64,000 nt of DNA from Paracoccaceae bacterium (GTDB lineage: Bacteria; Pseudomonadota; Alphaproteobacteria; Rhodobacterales; Rhodobacteraceae): the NCBI GenBank assembly GCA_020622085.1, contig JAHRYM010000001.1:186001-250000 (forward strand), in the 5' to 3' direction. The position numbers were made by a program, and so were the translations under genes. Below, one piece after another: positions 53,760-62,523 of this stretch. The notes beneath the pieces were generated by a model, which was not told where the DNA came from, made no database searches, and saw only the letters and a program-made list of their open reading frames with translations. Each line of letters begins with the position of its first letter. Position 1 is the stretch's first letter.

Positions 53760-54233
53760 TGATGACGCGGCGCGCCTTGATCGACGGGAAATGGCGGTTA
53801 GAACCGTTGTTACAACAACTGATCGACAGCTCCATCGTGCGCGCCCATAGCCCCGCCGCGGACCGAAAGGACCAGTGGAGGACTGAGCACCAAGATCCAC
53901 GTGGTGGTCGATCAGGACGCATTGCCTGTCAGGATTTTTTTGCGGATTGCGGATATGACGGAATGGCATTGGCCGAGCGGGAGTCGCGCGGCGGAGAAGC
54001 ATCTATTCAGACCTGGAGCCGCGTGTGCAAGCAAAGGACCGTCCCGACCGACCACAAGCGGTGCCGCCTCTTGGTCGAGCGGTTCTTTTGTAAGCTCAAG
54101 TAGTTCCTGCCCATCGCCCCACGCTTCGAGAAATGCCCCTCCAACTTCCTCGCTCCGTCGCGCGCGGCTCAGCAAGAATTTGGTCGACGCCAAACGGCCG
54201 CCACGGCATGACGCATACCGATTGCAGAGATGA
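53760..54233 (+). pseudogene. degenerate IS5-family (IS427-like) transposase remnant
   Basis: Pieces in different frames follow IS5-family order: LLQQLIDSSIVRAHSPAADRK, then TKIHVVVDQDALPVR, then ADCGYDG and finally CRLLVERFFCKLK. Frameshifts and an internal deletion separate them. The remnant lies directly after the AmiR-like gene and is itself interrupted at its end by the IS903-like element. Confidence 0.75.
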
Positions 54234-55283
54234 GGCTCTGTTGCACAGATCATTTGCAGCCCGGACTACCCCTTTCCCCGGACAGACTTATCCTACGGCT
54301 TCCGTGACGGGTGTTCCGAGCGCGGTGAAGCCGTTCAGAACGGCGACACGAACCTGGAACTCTGCGACCTGACGGTCGAAGTCCCGGGCAGTCAGGCGCT
54401 GGCCGAGCAGCTTCACACAGTGCATCTTGGCCTCGACGCGGCTTCGGCGGTGATAGCCGCTCCATCGTCGCCAGATGGTTCGACCGACACGCTTCGATGT
54501 GCGCAGAATCTCGTTGCGGGCGACCGCCCCGGCGGTGTCGGGCTTCCACGGTTTGGCGTTCTTGCGGGGCGGGATGATCGCGGTTGCACCACGGGCAGCG
54601 ATGGCGTCATGGCACTTGCGCGTGTCGAAAGCGCCATCGGCTGTGACGGTGGCGATCTCCTGCTCGGATGGTATCTGGTCGAGAAGTTCGGGCAGCATGG
54701 GCGCATCGCCCACGTCGCTGGTGGTGAACTCTGCGGCCCGGATTTCCAGGGATTTCTCGTCGATCCCGATGTGGATCTTCCGCCAGACGCGCCGTTTCGT
54801 GCCGCCATGCTTGCGGGCGTTCCACTCCCCTTCGCCCTCGACCTTGATCCCGGTGCTGTCGACCAGCAGGTGGAGCGGACCGTCCGAGCCGCGGTAGGGG
54901 ATGTTGACCTTCAGGGACTTCTGGCGCCGTGACAGCGTGCTGAAGTCAGGCACGGCCCAGTCCAGGCCGGTCAGGCGCAGCAGGCTCTCGACGAACCCGG
55001 TCGTTTGCCGCAGCGCCATGCCAAACAGCACCTTCATCGTCAGGCAGGTCTGGATCGCTGCGTCGCTGCAGGCGGGCTGGCGACCGCGCTTGCCAGTCGG
55101 CGCGGCCTCACAGGTCATGGCGGGATCGAACCAGATCGTCAGAGAGCCACGGCGCTTCAGCGCCTTGTCATATGCGGGCCAGTTCCAGGTTTTGTAGGCG
55201 GGGGGCGTGGGTCTGCTCATGCCGCCCAGATACCACGCTGGATTCACGAGATGAATCCATCATGGGATTTGTGCAACAGAGTC
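54234..55283 (-). mobile_element. IS903-like IS5-family element with 9-bp target duplication
   Basis: 1050 bp. The ends read GGCTCTGTTGCACAGATC and, reversed, GACTCTGTTGCACAAATC. CAGAGATGA occurs directly outside both ends (54225-54233 and 55284-55292), a 9-bp duplication as expected for the IS903 group. The transposase is intact. Confidence 0.9.
54288..55220 (-). CDS. IS5/IS903-group transposase
   Basis: 310 residues from the ATG at 55220 (nine more if a further upstream start is used). The DDE residues lie in LHLLVDSTGIKVEGEGEW, ATVTADGAFDTRKCHDAI and RSRVEAKMHCVKLLG. The N-terminal SLTIWFDP and ALRQTTGFVESLLRLTGLDW segments are typical of the IS903 group. No frameshift is seen, and intact ends with a target duplication suggest recent, possibly still active, transposition. 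Confidence 0.93.
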   Translation of the reverse strand: MSRPTPPAYKTWNWPAYDKALKRRGSLTIWFDPAMTCEAAPTGKRGRQPACSDAAIQTCLTMKVLFGMALRQTTGFVESLLRLTGLDWAVPDFSTLSRRQKSLKVNIPYRGSDGPLHLLVDSTGIKVEGEGEWNARKHGGTKRRVWRKIHIGIDEKSLEIRAAEFTTSDVGDAPMLPELLDQIPSEQEIATVTADGAFDTRKCHDAIAARGATAIIPPRKNAKPWKPDTAGAVARNEILRTSKRVGRTIWRRWSGYHRRSRVEAKMHCVKLLGQRLTARDFDRQVAEFQVRVAVLNGFTALGTPVTEAVG

Positions 55284-55688
55284 CAGAGATGAAGTCATTC
55301 CTGCTGCAGATTGGGGGCGATTCGCTGATCCGGAAGCCGCCCAGGGAGCGGAGCAGAATGAGGTTATGCAATCCACAGGACTGGATCGCAGCGCAGAAAA
55401 TTCTGCTATGCAGCATAAAGCCTCTCCAGCCATCTAATTGTTTTTCAAACAACTTCTGAGCGCAGTTTTGCCACTTCAGCGGTTCAAAAAAGGTTTGCCA
55501 TTTTGGATAACCATCGCGTAATATTGTGAGGCGCATTCAACAAAGAATGCAAAACCATCGCTGGATGCCGCGTGCATCAGGTGATGCCACTCTCCCCCTC
55601 TCAAATGAAATGCCGATGCAATCGATCACTGGGCCAATTCGCCCATTGTGCATCACGTTGCTAAGCGCAGCTCGAAAGGAATTACAGG
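55284..55688 (+). other. non-coding leader upstream of the hydantoinase genes
   Basis: 405 bp after the IS903-like element. It holds several hairpin-forming repeats: GCAGAA..TTCTGC near 55393, TTGTTT-TTC-AAACAA at 55438-55452, GCATTC-AACAAA-GAATGC near 55532-55549 (a hexaloop), and TGGGC-CAATTC-GCCCA near 55637. These could form the RNA target of the AmiR-like protein, but none shows the full A1/G4 double-hexaloop pattern of ANTAR sites and no classical terminator is evident. No gene is seen. Confidence 0.45.
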
Positions 55689-57761
55689 ATGAGCATGGAT
55701 GGAGCGAGCATAGGTTCGGCCCCGATGCGGGCGCGAACTCGATTGGCAATTGACGTTGGCGGAACGTTCACCGACGTATTCGTTCTAGACTCAAACGGAA
55801 TCCAGACCGTTGCGAAGGTTCCCAGTACGGCCAATCCGATCGACGCCATCATGAATGGTGCCGCAGCTGCCGATATCGACTGGCATGATGTCGACCTTTT
55901 CACACATGGAACCACTGTCGCGACCAACGCGCTGATCACCCGTAATTTCAAGCCTGTTGCCATGGTGACCACCGAGGGCTTCCGCGACGTTCTCGAAATC
56001 GGTCGTGGCACCCGTGAGGATCCTTGGGATGCCTATAAGGAAGGCACGCCGCCCTATGTACGGCGGCGCGACCGTTTTGCCGTCCGTGAGCGCATCAATT
56101 ATCGCGGCGAAATCATCGAACCTCTGGACGAGGCGCGGGCGCGTGAAATCGCGCGCATTCTGAAGAAGCGCAATGTGCACGCCGTCGCTGTTTGCTTCAT
56201 CAACGCATATGTCAATGGTGCCCACGAACAGCGAATGGCGGAAATACTTGCCGAGGTACTTGGGGCGGATATCGCCATTTCGACCTCGCACGAAACCCAT
56301 CCTGAGATCTTCGAGGATGATCGTTTCTCTACCACGGTCGCGAATACGATCCTCGCGCCAATCATCCGTCCCTACGCCCGCGATATTGACCGCAGGACGA
56401 CGGAGGCGGGATACGAGCCCGACGTTTTGCTGCTTCATTCGGGCGGCGGGGTCATGACACCAGCGACGGCCGAAAAATACGCGGCGCGCCTGGCCGCATC
56501 GGGAATCGCGGCGGGTGCCATCGCCAGCAAGTACTTTGCCGAACTTTGCGGCTTCAAGAACTCCATTGGCCTGGATATGGGCGGCACTTCGGCGGATATT
56601 TCCCTTGCGGAGAATGGTCATCTCCGGACAACCGACAAATGGGAGGTGGACTGGGGCCATCCGATCTGTTTCCCATCGATCGAGGTCCTGACGATTGGCG
56701 CGGGCGGCGGCTCGATTTCCTGGCTGGACAAGGCAGGATCACTGCGTAACGGACCGCAATCAGCAGGTTCGGCGCCGGGGCCGGCCTGCTACAAGGCGGG
56801 CGGCACGGAACCGACCAATACTGATGCAAACATCATCCTTGGCCGGATTGGGACCACACTTGCCGGTGGTAAGAAATCGCTGGATCGTGATGCCGCCCAA
56901 GTCGCGATGGAAAAGATCGCCAAGCCGCTAAACTTCGACATAATCGAAGCATCGCTTGCAACCTTGCGCGTCGCCAACGCCAACATGGCCGATGCGGTGC
57001 GGTTGATTTCGATCGCCCGTGGTCATGACCCGCGCGACTTTGCGCTGGTTGCCTTCGGGGGGGCAGGTCCCTTGCACGGGGTCGACATCGCACGCGAGTT
57101 GAACATTCCGGTCGTCATCGTTCCTCCAAATCCAGGCGTGACGTCGGCGGTGGGCTGCATGTTGGTCGATGTACAGCACGATGTGACCCAGATGTTTTTC
57201 GAGGACGCGGCCTCGGCCAAACCGGCCGATGTTGAGGCCGCCTTTAAGAAACTGGAGACCGAGGGACGGGACCGTCTGCAACGTGACGGAGTGGCCGACA
57301 AGGACATGACCTTCCAGCGGTTCGTGGACATGCGCTATCGCGGTCAGTGGCGTTCACTCGCCGTGCCAGTGCCGGGGCAGATCAAGTCCATGGATGAGGC
57401 GCTGAGCATCTTCCACAACGAATATGAAAAGGCCCACAATTTCCGCCGCGAGGATTTCCCTGTGGAAATCTATCGGTTAACCGTGCGCGCCATCGGCGTG
57501 ACTCCGAAGCCGTCCTTCCCGAAGATCACCATCGACAAGAACGCCAAAGCCGTTCCGAAGGGGACCCGCGAGGCGTGGTTCCACGGTCATTCCAAGGCCG
57601 TGACCACCAACCTCTACGACCGCGAAACCCTCCCGGCTGGCGTCACGATTAACGGTCCTGCCGTTATCGACCAACTCGACTCCACCACCGTCATTCCGCC
57701 CGGCGACGTGGGCTACATCGACGAGTGGCTGAACATCCAGATCCGGCTTGGCGCGGCGTAA
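55689..57761 (+). CDS. hydantoinase/oxoprolinase family protein, subunit A (HyuA-like)
   Basis: 690 residues. The N-terminal Hydant_A_N domain begins RTRLAIDVGGTFTDVFVLD, an ASKHA-type phosphate motif; later come HGTTVATNALI, GLDMGGTSADISL and GAGGGSISWLD. These ATP-dependent amidohydrolases open cyclic amides such as N-methylhydantoin, 5-oxoproline or caprolactam, or act as ATP-dependent carboxylases. Together with HyuB (34 bp downstream) and an NCS1 permease for ring compounds, a hydantoin-like or lactam substrate is likely. AAAGGAA precedes the start. Confidence 0.9.
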   Translation: MSMDGASIGSAPMRARTRLAIDVGGTFTDVFVLDSNGIQTVAKVPSTANPIDAIMNGAAAADIDWHDVDLFTHGTTVATNALITRNFKPVAMVTTEGFRDVLEIGRGTREDPWDAYKEGTPPYVRRRDRFAVRERINYRGEIIEPLDEARAREIARILKKRNVHAVAVCFINAYVNGAHEQRMAEILAEVLGADIAISTSHETHPEIFEDDRFSTTVANTILAPIIRPYARDIDRRTTEAGYEPDVLLLHSGGGVMTPATAEKYAARLAASGIAAGAIASKYFAELCGFKNSIGLDMGGTSADISLAENGHLRTTDKWEVDWGHPICFPSIEVLTIGAGGGSISWLDKAGSLRNGPQSAGSAPGPACYKAGGTEPTNTDANIILGRIGTTLAGGKKSLDRDAAQVAMEKIAKPLNFDIIEASLATLRVANANMADAVRLISIARGHDPRDFALVAFGGAGPLHGVDIARELNIPVVIVPPNPGVTSAVGCMLVDVQHDVTQMFFEDAASAKPADVEAAFKKLETEGRDRLQRDGVADKDMTFQRFVDMRYRGQWRSLAVPVPGQIKSMDEALSIFHNEYEKAHNFRREDFPVEIYRLTVRAIGVTPKPSFPKITIDKNAKAVPKGTREAWFHGHSKAVTTNLYDRETLPAGVTINGPAVIDQLDSTTVIPPGDVGYIDEWLNIQIRLGAA

Positions 57762-57795
57762 GCGCGTTTAACCATCAACAAGGAGGACGACCGGC

Positions 57796-59883
57796 ATGAC
57801 CGGCAAGAAACAAATCATCGGACTGTCCGACAAAGGCATTCAATTCCCCCCGCCCCCGTCCGAACGCATGACGGTGTTCAAGTCCGAGCTTGACCCAATA
57901 ACTTTCGAGGTGCTGCGCAATGCCTTTGTTAACATCGTCGACCAGATGGCCGAGCAGCTGCTGCGGACCTGCTACTCCTTCGTGATCTACTGCCGCGACT
58001 TCTCATCCGGACTCAGCGATCCGCAGGGCAACCTGGTGATGCAGGGCACCGGCGACATCGCGGCGCATGTGGGCACGCTGCACTATACCTGCAAGGCGGT
58101 CATCGAAGAGTTCGAAGGCGATATCCACCCCGGCGACGTCTTTATCATCAATGATCCGTTCCGCGGCGGCAGCCACTTCAACGACACGCGCATCCTGCGG
58201 CCCATGTTCTATAAGGGTGAGTTGATCGGCTGGTCGCAGGCCAATGGTCACTGGGCGGACATGGGGGGCGCCACGCCCGGCTCGTTCAATATCACGGCGC
58301 TGGACCATATGGGCGAGGGTCTGCGCATCACGCCTACGCGTGTCTGGAGCAAAGGGGTCTGGCTGGGTGATGTGGCGCGGATGATCGCATCGAATACCCG
58401 CAATCCGGGCGATGTAATCGGCGACATGCAGGCTCAGGCCGAAGCCACGGCCGTTGCTGAGCGCGAGATCCAGCGCCTTTGTGACAAATACGGCGTTGAG
58501 ACCATCAAGACGGCGTTCCGCGAAGTGCAGGATTGGGTCGAAGTTCTGATGCGCAACCGTCTGGCCGAATTGCCAAACGGTACCTGGTATGCTGAGGACT
58601 ACATCGATCAGGATCCGAAGCTCGAAGAGGGCCTGATCCCCATCAAAATCAAGTTCACTATCGACGGCAATCACGCCCATTACGATCTGTCCGGATCGCA
58701 TCCCCAAATCTCTACCTTCCTAAATGCCGCCTATGGGGGATCTTTCGCCGGAATCGTTGCGGGAACCAAGTATCAGTTCCCGGATCTTCCGCTGAACTCG
58801 GGCCTGTACCGGGCAGTCACGGTGAACGTGGGCGAGCCAGGGACCGTAGTAAACGCCGAATGGCCAAGCCCTTGCGCTGGCTTTTGCTCAGGCCCCTTCG
58901 AGAAGTTGATGAACTCTGTCTTCGGCCTCTGGGCGGACATTCTACCCGAAAGGACGATGGGCTGCGCCTTCAACTTGGAATACCTTCTGGTCGGCGGCCG
59001 TGACACACGGGTTCAAGGCCGCCCCTACTTCATGTGGTATGATTGGATGGCTGGCGGCTGGGGTGGGCGCAACGGACGCGACGGCTTCAACGCCACTGCT
59101 CCCGTATTCGGCGCCCAATATGGGATCCAGCCCCTTGAAGGACAGGAGCGGCTCGCGCCTGTCCTGACCAAATGCCACGACTTTGTGCAGGACTCCGCAG
59201 GTCCCGGCGAGGCCCGCGGCGGTCTTGGCGCTGAAAAGGGCGGTTCCGTCTTCGAGGGCGAACGGATCGTGGTCTCCTACTGCTGTGACCGCGAGCGGTC
59301 CGTCACATGGGGCATGTGGGGCGGACTGCCCTCGATCCCGCATGGCGTATGGCTTAACAAGGGCACCGAGAGGGAGCGTTACCTCGGCTCGATCTTCTCG
59401 AACCTCCCGATCGAGTTGGACGACGTATTCACGCGCCCGTCAGCCGGTGGGGGCGGGGTAGGAGACCCTTTGATGCGCGATCCGAAATTGGTTTGCGAGG
59501 ACGTTGCCGACGAATATGTCAGCGTGGAGCGTGCACGGATCGACTACGGCGTCGTTATCCGGGTGGTGGACGAAGACCTTGCCCATTACGAAGTGGACGA
59601 GGCCGCGACTTTGGCCGAGCGTAAGCGTATCGCTGATGCCCGTATGGGCTGGCTGGACGTGGACCCGGAAACCATTGCGGCGGGCTATCGTGCGGGCACA
59701 TACAACGCCATGGATTGCGTCCGCCAATATGGCGTCATTCTTGACTGGGGCAACGGGAACCTCCTGTCAAATACGACACATACTTTCCGCGAGATGATGA
59801 AACGCCGGGTTGTCCCTTACTGGGGCAAGACCCTTAACGTCCTGAGCCAAGAAGCAACAGAAAGGCTTCGGGCCGCGGCCTGA
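57796..59883 (+). CDS. hydantoinase/oxoprolinase family protein, subunit B (HyuB-like)
   Basis: 695 residues. The B-subunit motifs appear in order: DPITFEVLRNAFVNIVDQMAE, CRDFSSGLSDPQGNLV, HPGDVFIINDPFRGGSHFND and, later, SAGGGGVGDPLMRDP. It should pair with the A subunit in one ATP-dependent ring-opening enzyme. An N-terminal extension of about 30 residues precedes the conserved start, supported by a perfect AAGGAGG site. A GC-rich hairpin with a weak T run follows before the permease. Confidence 0.9.
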   Translation: MTGKKQIIGLSDKGIQFPPPPSERMTVFKSELDPITFEVLRNAFVNIVDQMAEQLLRTCYSFVIYCRDFSSGLSDPQGNLVMQGTGDIAAHVGTLHYTCKAVIEEFEGDIHPGDVFIINDPFRGGSHFNDTRILRPMFYKGELIGWSQANGHWADMGGATPGSFNITALDHMGEGLRITPTRVWSKGVWLGDVARMIASNTRNPGDVIGDMQAQAEATAVAEREIQRLCDKYGVETIKTAFREVQDWVEVLMRNRLAELPNGTWYAEDYIDQDPKLEEGLIPIKIKFTIDGNHAHYDLSGSHPQISTFLNAAYGGSFAGIVAGTKYQFPDLPLNSGLYRAVTVNVGEPGTVVNAEWPSPCAGFCSGPFEKLMNSVFGLWADILPERTMGCAFNLEYLLVGGRDTRVQGRPYFMWYDWMAGGWGGRNGRDGFNATAPVFGAQYGIQPLEGQERLAPVLTKCHDFVQDSAGPGEARGGLGAEKGGSVFEGERIVVSYCCDRERSVTWGMWGGLPSIPHGVWLNKGTERERYLGSIFSNLPIELDDVFTRPSAGGGGVGDPLMRDPKLVCEDVADEYVSVERARIDYGVVIRVVDEDLAHYEVDEAATLAERKRIADARMGWLDVDPETIAAGYRAGTYNAMDCVRQYGVILDWGNGNLLSNTTHTFREMMKRRVVPYWGKTLNVLSQEATERLRAAA

Positions 59884-59903
59884 CGGCATGCTCCCCATCT
59901 GAG

Positions 59904-59933
59904 AGGGCGGCGAGGCTACCGCCGCCCTTCTTT
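59904..59933 (+). terminator. hairpin after the HyuB-like gene
   Basis: A 9-bp GC stem (AGGGCGGCG with CGCCGCCCT), a 7-base loop and then TCTTTC. It may act as a partial terminator setting lower permease expression. Confidence 0.7.
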
Positions 59934-60171
59934 CGACCCCTTCGATCAAGATTCAATGAAATCAAACGGACGCCGGCCTCTGTTTCTGCCCGTCGCCAGC
60001 TCTAAGGTCTCTCCGAACCCGGCCTTCGGTGTGACAAGTGAGCTTGAAGCGTTCAGACAGGTCACGAGTGACAGCGTCATGAAGGCTCGTGCTGAAAAGC
60101 CGGCCTTCCGACCGCCTGTAACTCCCGGTTTTCCGACTTCGGCAGAAATTCAAACAACAGGAGTTGGAGTC

Positions 60172-61800
60172 ATGACTGCATCCCGGACGATTCCTCGCCC
60201 CGAGATCATCTATCACGACGAACCCGAAGTCCTCCGCCAAGCCGCGGCTGAGGATTTCTCTCTTCATATTGTTCCGCCCACATGGCGCAGCACCCGTTTT
60301 TCGCTCTCGATGGCTTGGTTCGGCCTCATGAGCGCCATGTTCTGGGTCGTCGTCGGCAGCACCGTCGCGTTGACGGTTGGCACGATCAACACGCTAATCG
60401 GCATCGCGCTGTCCTCAGTCGTCTATGGGATTATGTGCAACGTTGCGGCGCGCTTCGCCGCCCGCAGCGGCACCAGCGTGGCGCTATTCTCGCGCGCGGT
60501 CTTCGGGCAGGTGGGCGCTACTTTCGCCGCCCTCCTGTTCGGCGTGACGATTACCTATTATGCCATCGCCGAAGGGTCGATCGTCGCCATAGCACTTCAG
60601 GACTATTTCGGCGGCCCGATAAGCATGTGGTATTTCATCGTGTGCCTCTACAGTGCACCTCTGGTGATGCGCGGCGTACGGACATGGCTGGACCGGATTA
60701 ATGGCATCCTTTTGCCGCTTTACGTATTCGGCCTCCTAGCCTGCGTCGTCTGGGCCATTGTGGATCATGGCTATTCGGGCGCATGGCTGACCCAGCTTCC
60801 TACGGGCACAGTCGCTTTGGGTGTGCCTGGCTGGTGGTTTGCCTTTACGGTTTACATGGGTGTCTGGGTGGTTGTGATGATGACTTGGGATGTCGCCCGC
60901 TTTGGTCGCAAGGAGGATTCGGCCTTTAACGGCAACATCACTTTTGGTATCCCCTTCTATATTGTGACTCTGCTGGTTAACGGCGCCGTGGGAATGTTTA
61001 TCACCTTCACAATCCCGATCGAAGGGCAATTGTCGGAAACCTCGGCAATCATCGGCATCGTAGCGTTGATGGGACCATTCGGCGTACTTCTTGTCTGGGC
61101 CAGCCAGACCCGGATCAACACTATCAACTTCTATCTATCTTCCACTAATATGCAGAATTTCTTTGCTCGAGCCTTCAAGATCTCATGGCCGCGCACGGTT
61201 TGGGTGATCATAATGACAGTGGTGATATTCCTTGTCATGTTGACCAATGTTTTTAGCTACCTTCTTCTGACGCTGCAATTCCAAGGCGTTATCATCGTTG
61301 CTTGGGTCGGCGTCGCGCTGACCCACATCGCTTGGTGTTACATACGCGGCATTAAACCAGACTCGCTGGAGTTCCGTCCCGGCCGCGTGCCGATGATCAA
61401 TCCTGGCGGCCTTGGGGCCTGGATCATCGCTTCGGTCGTCGGCTGCCTGATGATGATCTTTGGCGGCAGCTTCGGCGCGATCTGGGCACCCCCCGCAACG
61501 CTGGTGATCGCCGTCGGGATCTATGTCGCGTCGCTGATGGTCGCGCGCCGCAGTTGGTTCGTCGAAGAGCGTCCCCACGACCCTCGCAAGGAGGTCGATG
61601 ATCCTTGGTCGGCGCGCATTCGCTGTCATCACTGCAACCAAGCCTATATTGCGCATGAGATGGACCGAGATCCCTCGTCCAACCACGAGCCGATCTGTCT
61701 GGCATGCGCGTCGGACAGCGCTCAGTTCCTAATGGCAGCCCGCGCTGAAGCCCGCACCTCCAGCGGCTCAGACATTCGGGAGGGCATCGTAGCCGAGTAG
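60172..61800 (+). CDS. NCS1-family nucleobase/hydantoin permease with C-terminal zinc-ribbon-like tail
   Basis: 542 residues from the ATG at 60172, set by AGGAG upstream. About twelve membrane helices with the NCS1 layout (APLVMRGVRTWLDRINGILLPLY in the middle; TWDVARFGRKEDS in a cytoplasmic loop). NCS1 members carry cytosine, allantoin, uracil or hydantoins (Mhp1). After the last helix a soluble tail carries CHHC at 485-488 and CLAC at 509-512, a possible zinc ribbon not usual in the family. The context predicts uptake of the HyuAB substrate. Confidence 0.88.
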   Translation: MTASRTIPRPEIIYHDEPEVLRQAAAEDFSLHIVPPTWRSTRFSLSMAWFGLMSAMFWVVVGSTVALTVGTINTLIGIALSSVVYGIMCNVAARFAARSGTSVALFSRAVFGQVGATFAALLFGVTITYYAIAEGSIVAIALQDYFGGPISMWYFIVCLYSAPLVMRGVRTWLDRINGILLPLYVFGLLACVVWAIVDHGYSGAWLTQLPTGTVALGVPGWWFAFTVYMGVWVVVMMTWDVARFGRKEDSAFNGNITFGIPFYIVTLLVNGAVGMFITFTIPIEGQLSETSAIIGIVALMGPFGVLLVWASQTRINTINFYLSSTNMQNFFARAFKISWPRTVWVIIMTVVIFLVMLTNVFSYLLLTLQFQGVIIVAWVGVALTHIAWCYIRGIKPDSLEFRPGRVPMINPGGLGAWIIASVVGCLMMIFGGSFGAIWAPPATLVIAVGIYVASLMVARRSWFVEERPHDPRKEVDDPWSARIRCHHCNQAYIAHEMDRDPSSNHEPICLACASDSAQFLMAARAEARTSSGSDIREGIVAE

Positions 61801-61819
61801 CGGAACGCACATTCGTCTT

Positions 61820-61859
61820 ACGGGTTGCACGTCCTCGCGTGCGACCCGTTATCTCTTTT
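61820..61859 (+). terminator. Rho-independent terminator after the NCS1 permease
   Basis: A 12-bp stem with one G-U pair (ACGGGTTGCACG with CGTGCGACCCGT), a 6-base loop and a T-rich tail. It begins 20 bp after the stop. Confidence 0.88.
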
Positions 61860-61899
61860 CCGCCAGCAGGCAGTAGCCGGGGCTAGCTCATGCCGCCAC

Positions 61900-62082
61900 T
61901 CAACCGCGCCGGTCGCCGCCCTTGGTGATCCGGCCGGCGATGTCGGTCTTTCCCGACTGCCATCGGCGCGGTGTCAGCCCCAGCCACGATCCGACGTTGC
62001 GCGTTCGCCGGAAGCGGACAGGATCATCGACGGCGCTCCGGAAGCCAAGGGCAACCACCACGCCGACGCCGGGCGCCGTCAT
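61900..62082 (-). pseudogene. IS110-family transposase fragment
   Basis: Sixty residues beginning [20 protein letters not shown] and continuing [21 protein letters not shown] match the C-terminal (transposase_20) domain of IS110 enzymes. The N-terminal DEDD catalytic part and the C-terminal end are both missing; upstream reading hits a stop. Confidence 0.8.
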
Positions 62083-62241
62083 CAGCAGACGCGTGGGCGC
62101 CTATATCGCCGACGCCACCGCTTGGAAACGGCGGTGCAAAATTGGTCCACGGTGGCGGCGGGATAGTCTCGCTGCGGGCGGAGTAAAATCCGGCCACTTT
62201 TCCCTTCTTGCGGCAGCAGGGAGGGTGGGGAGATCTATACC

Positions 62242-62440
62242 GTGGAGCTTTACAAGAAGGTCCGTCTGGCGTGCGCCGAGGGCATGAGTGCGCGTGCGGC
62301 TGCGAAGCATTTCAACGTTTCGCGCGGGACGGTTGAGAAGATGTTGGCCTTCTCGCTGCCGCCTGGCTATCGGCGCGAGAAGCCGATCATGCGCCCGAAG
62401 CTCGACGGGTTCACCGAGATCATCGACGCCTGGCTTCGTG
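62242..62440 (+). pseudogene. IS21-family IstA N-terminal fragment
   Basis: From the GTG at 62242 about 66 residues match the start of IstA: MELYKKVRLACAEGMSARAA, a helix-turn-helix (HFNVSRGTVEKML), then PPGYRREKP and LDGFTEIIDAWL. Homology stops near 62440, where the IS1595-type unit seems to begin. A probable IS21 terminal region lies at about 62165-62225. Confidence 0.82.
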
Positions 62441-62492
62441 TGTTTCGGCGTGCAATTTTGGGGGTCTATATACCTAACTAGCCGTGGAAATT

Positions 62493-62515
62493 ACCGCGTG
62501 CGACTTGCACGCGGT
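62493..62515. terminator. hairpin at the end of the P63C gene
   Basis: ACCGCGTGC and GCACGCGGT form a 9-bp stem with a GACTT loop. A T run follows on the plus strand; on the minus strand it sits 9 bp after the P63C stop. It may insulate both directions. Confidence 0.6.
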
Positions 62516-62523
62516 TTTCTCCT

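Noticed and set aside
55284-55688. Confident ANTAR double-hexaloop RNA
   Set aside because: Hairpins are present, but the loops lack the A1 and G4 pattern in two adjacent stems, so I report only a hairpin-rich leader.
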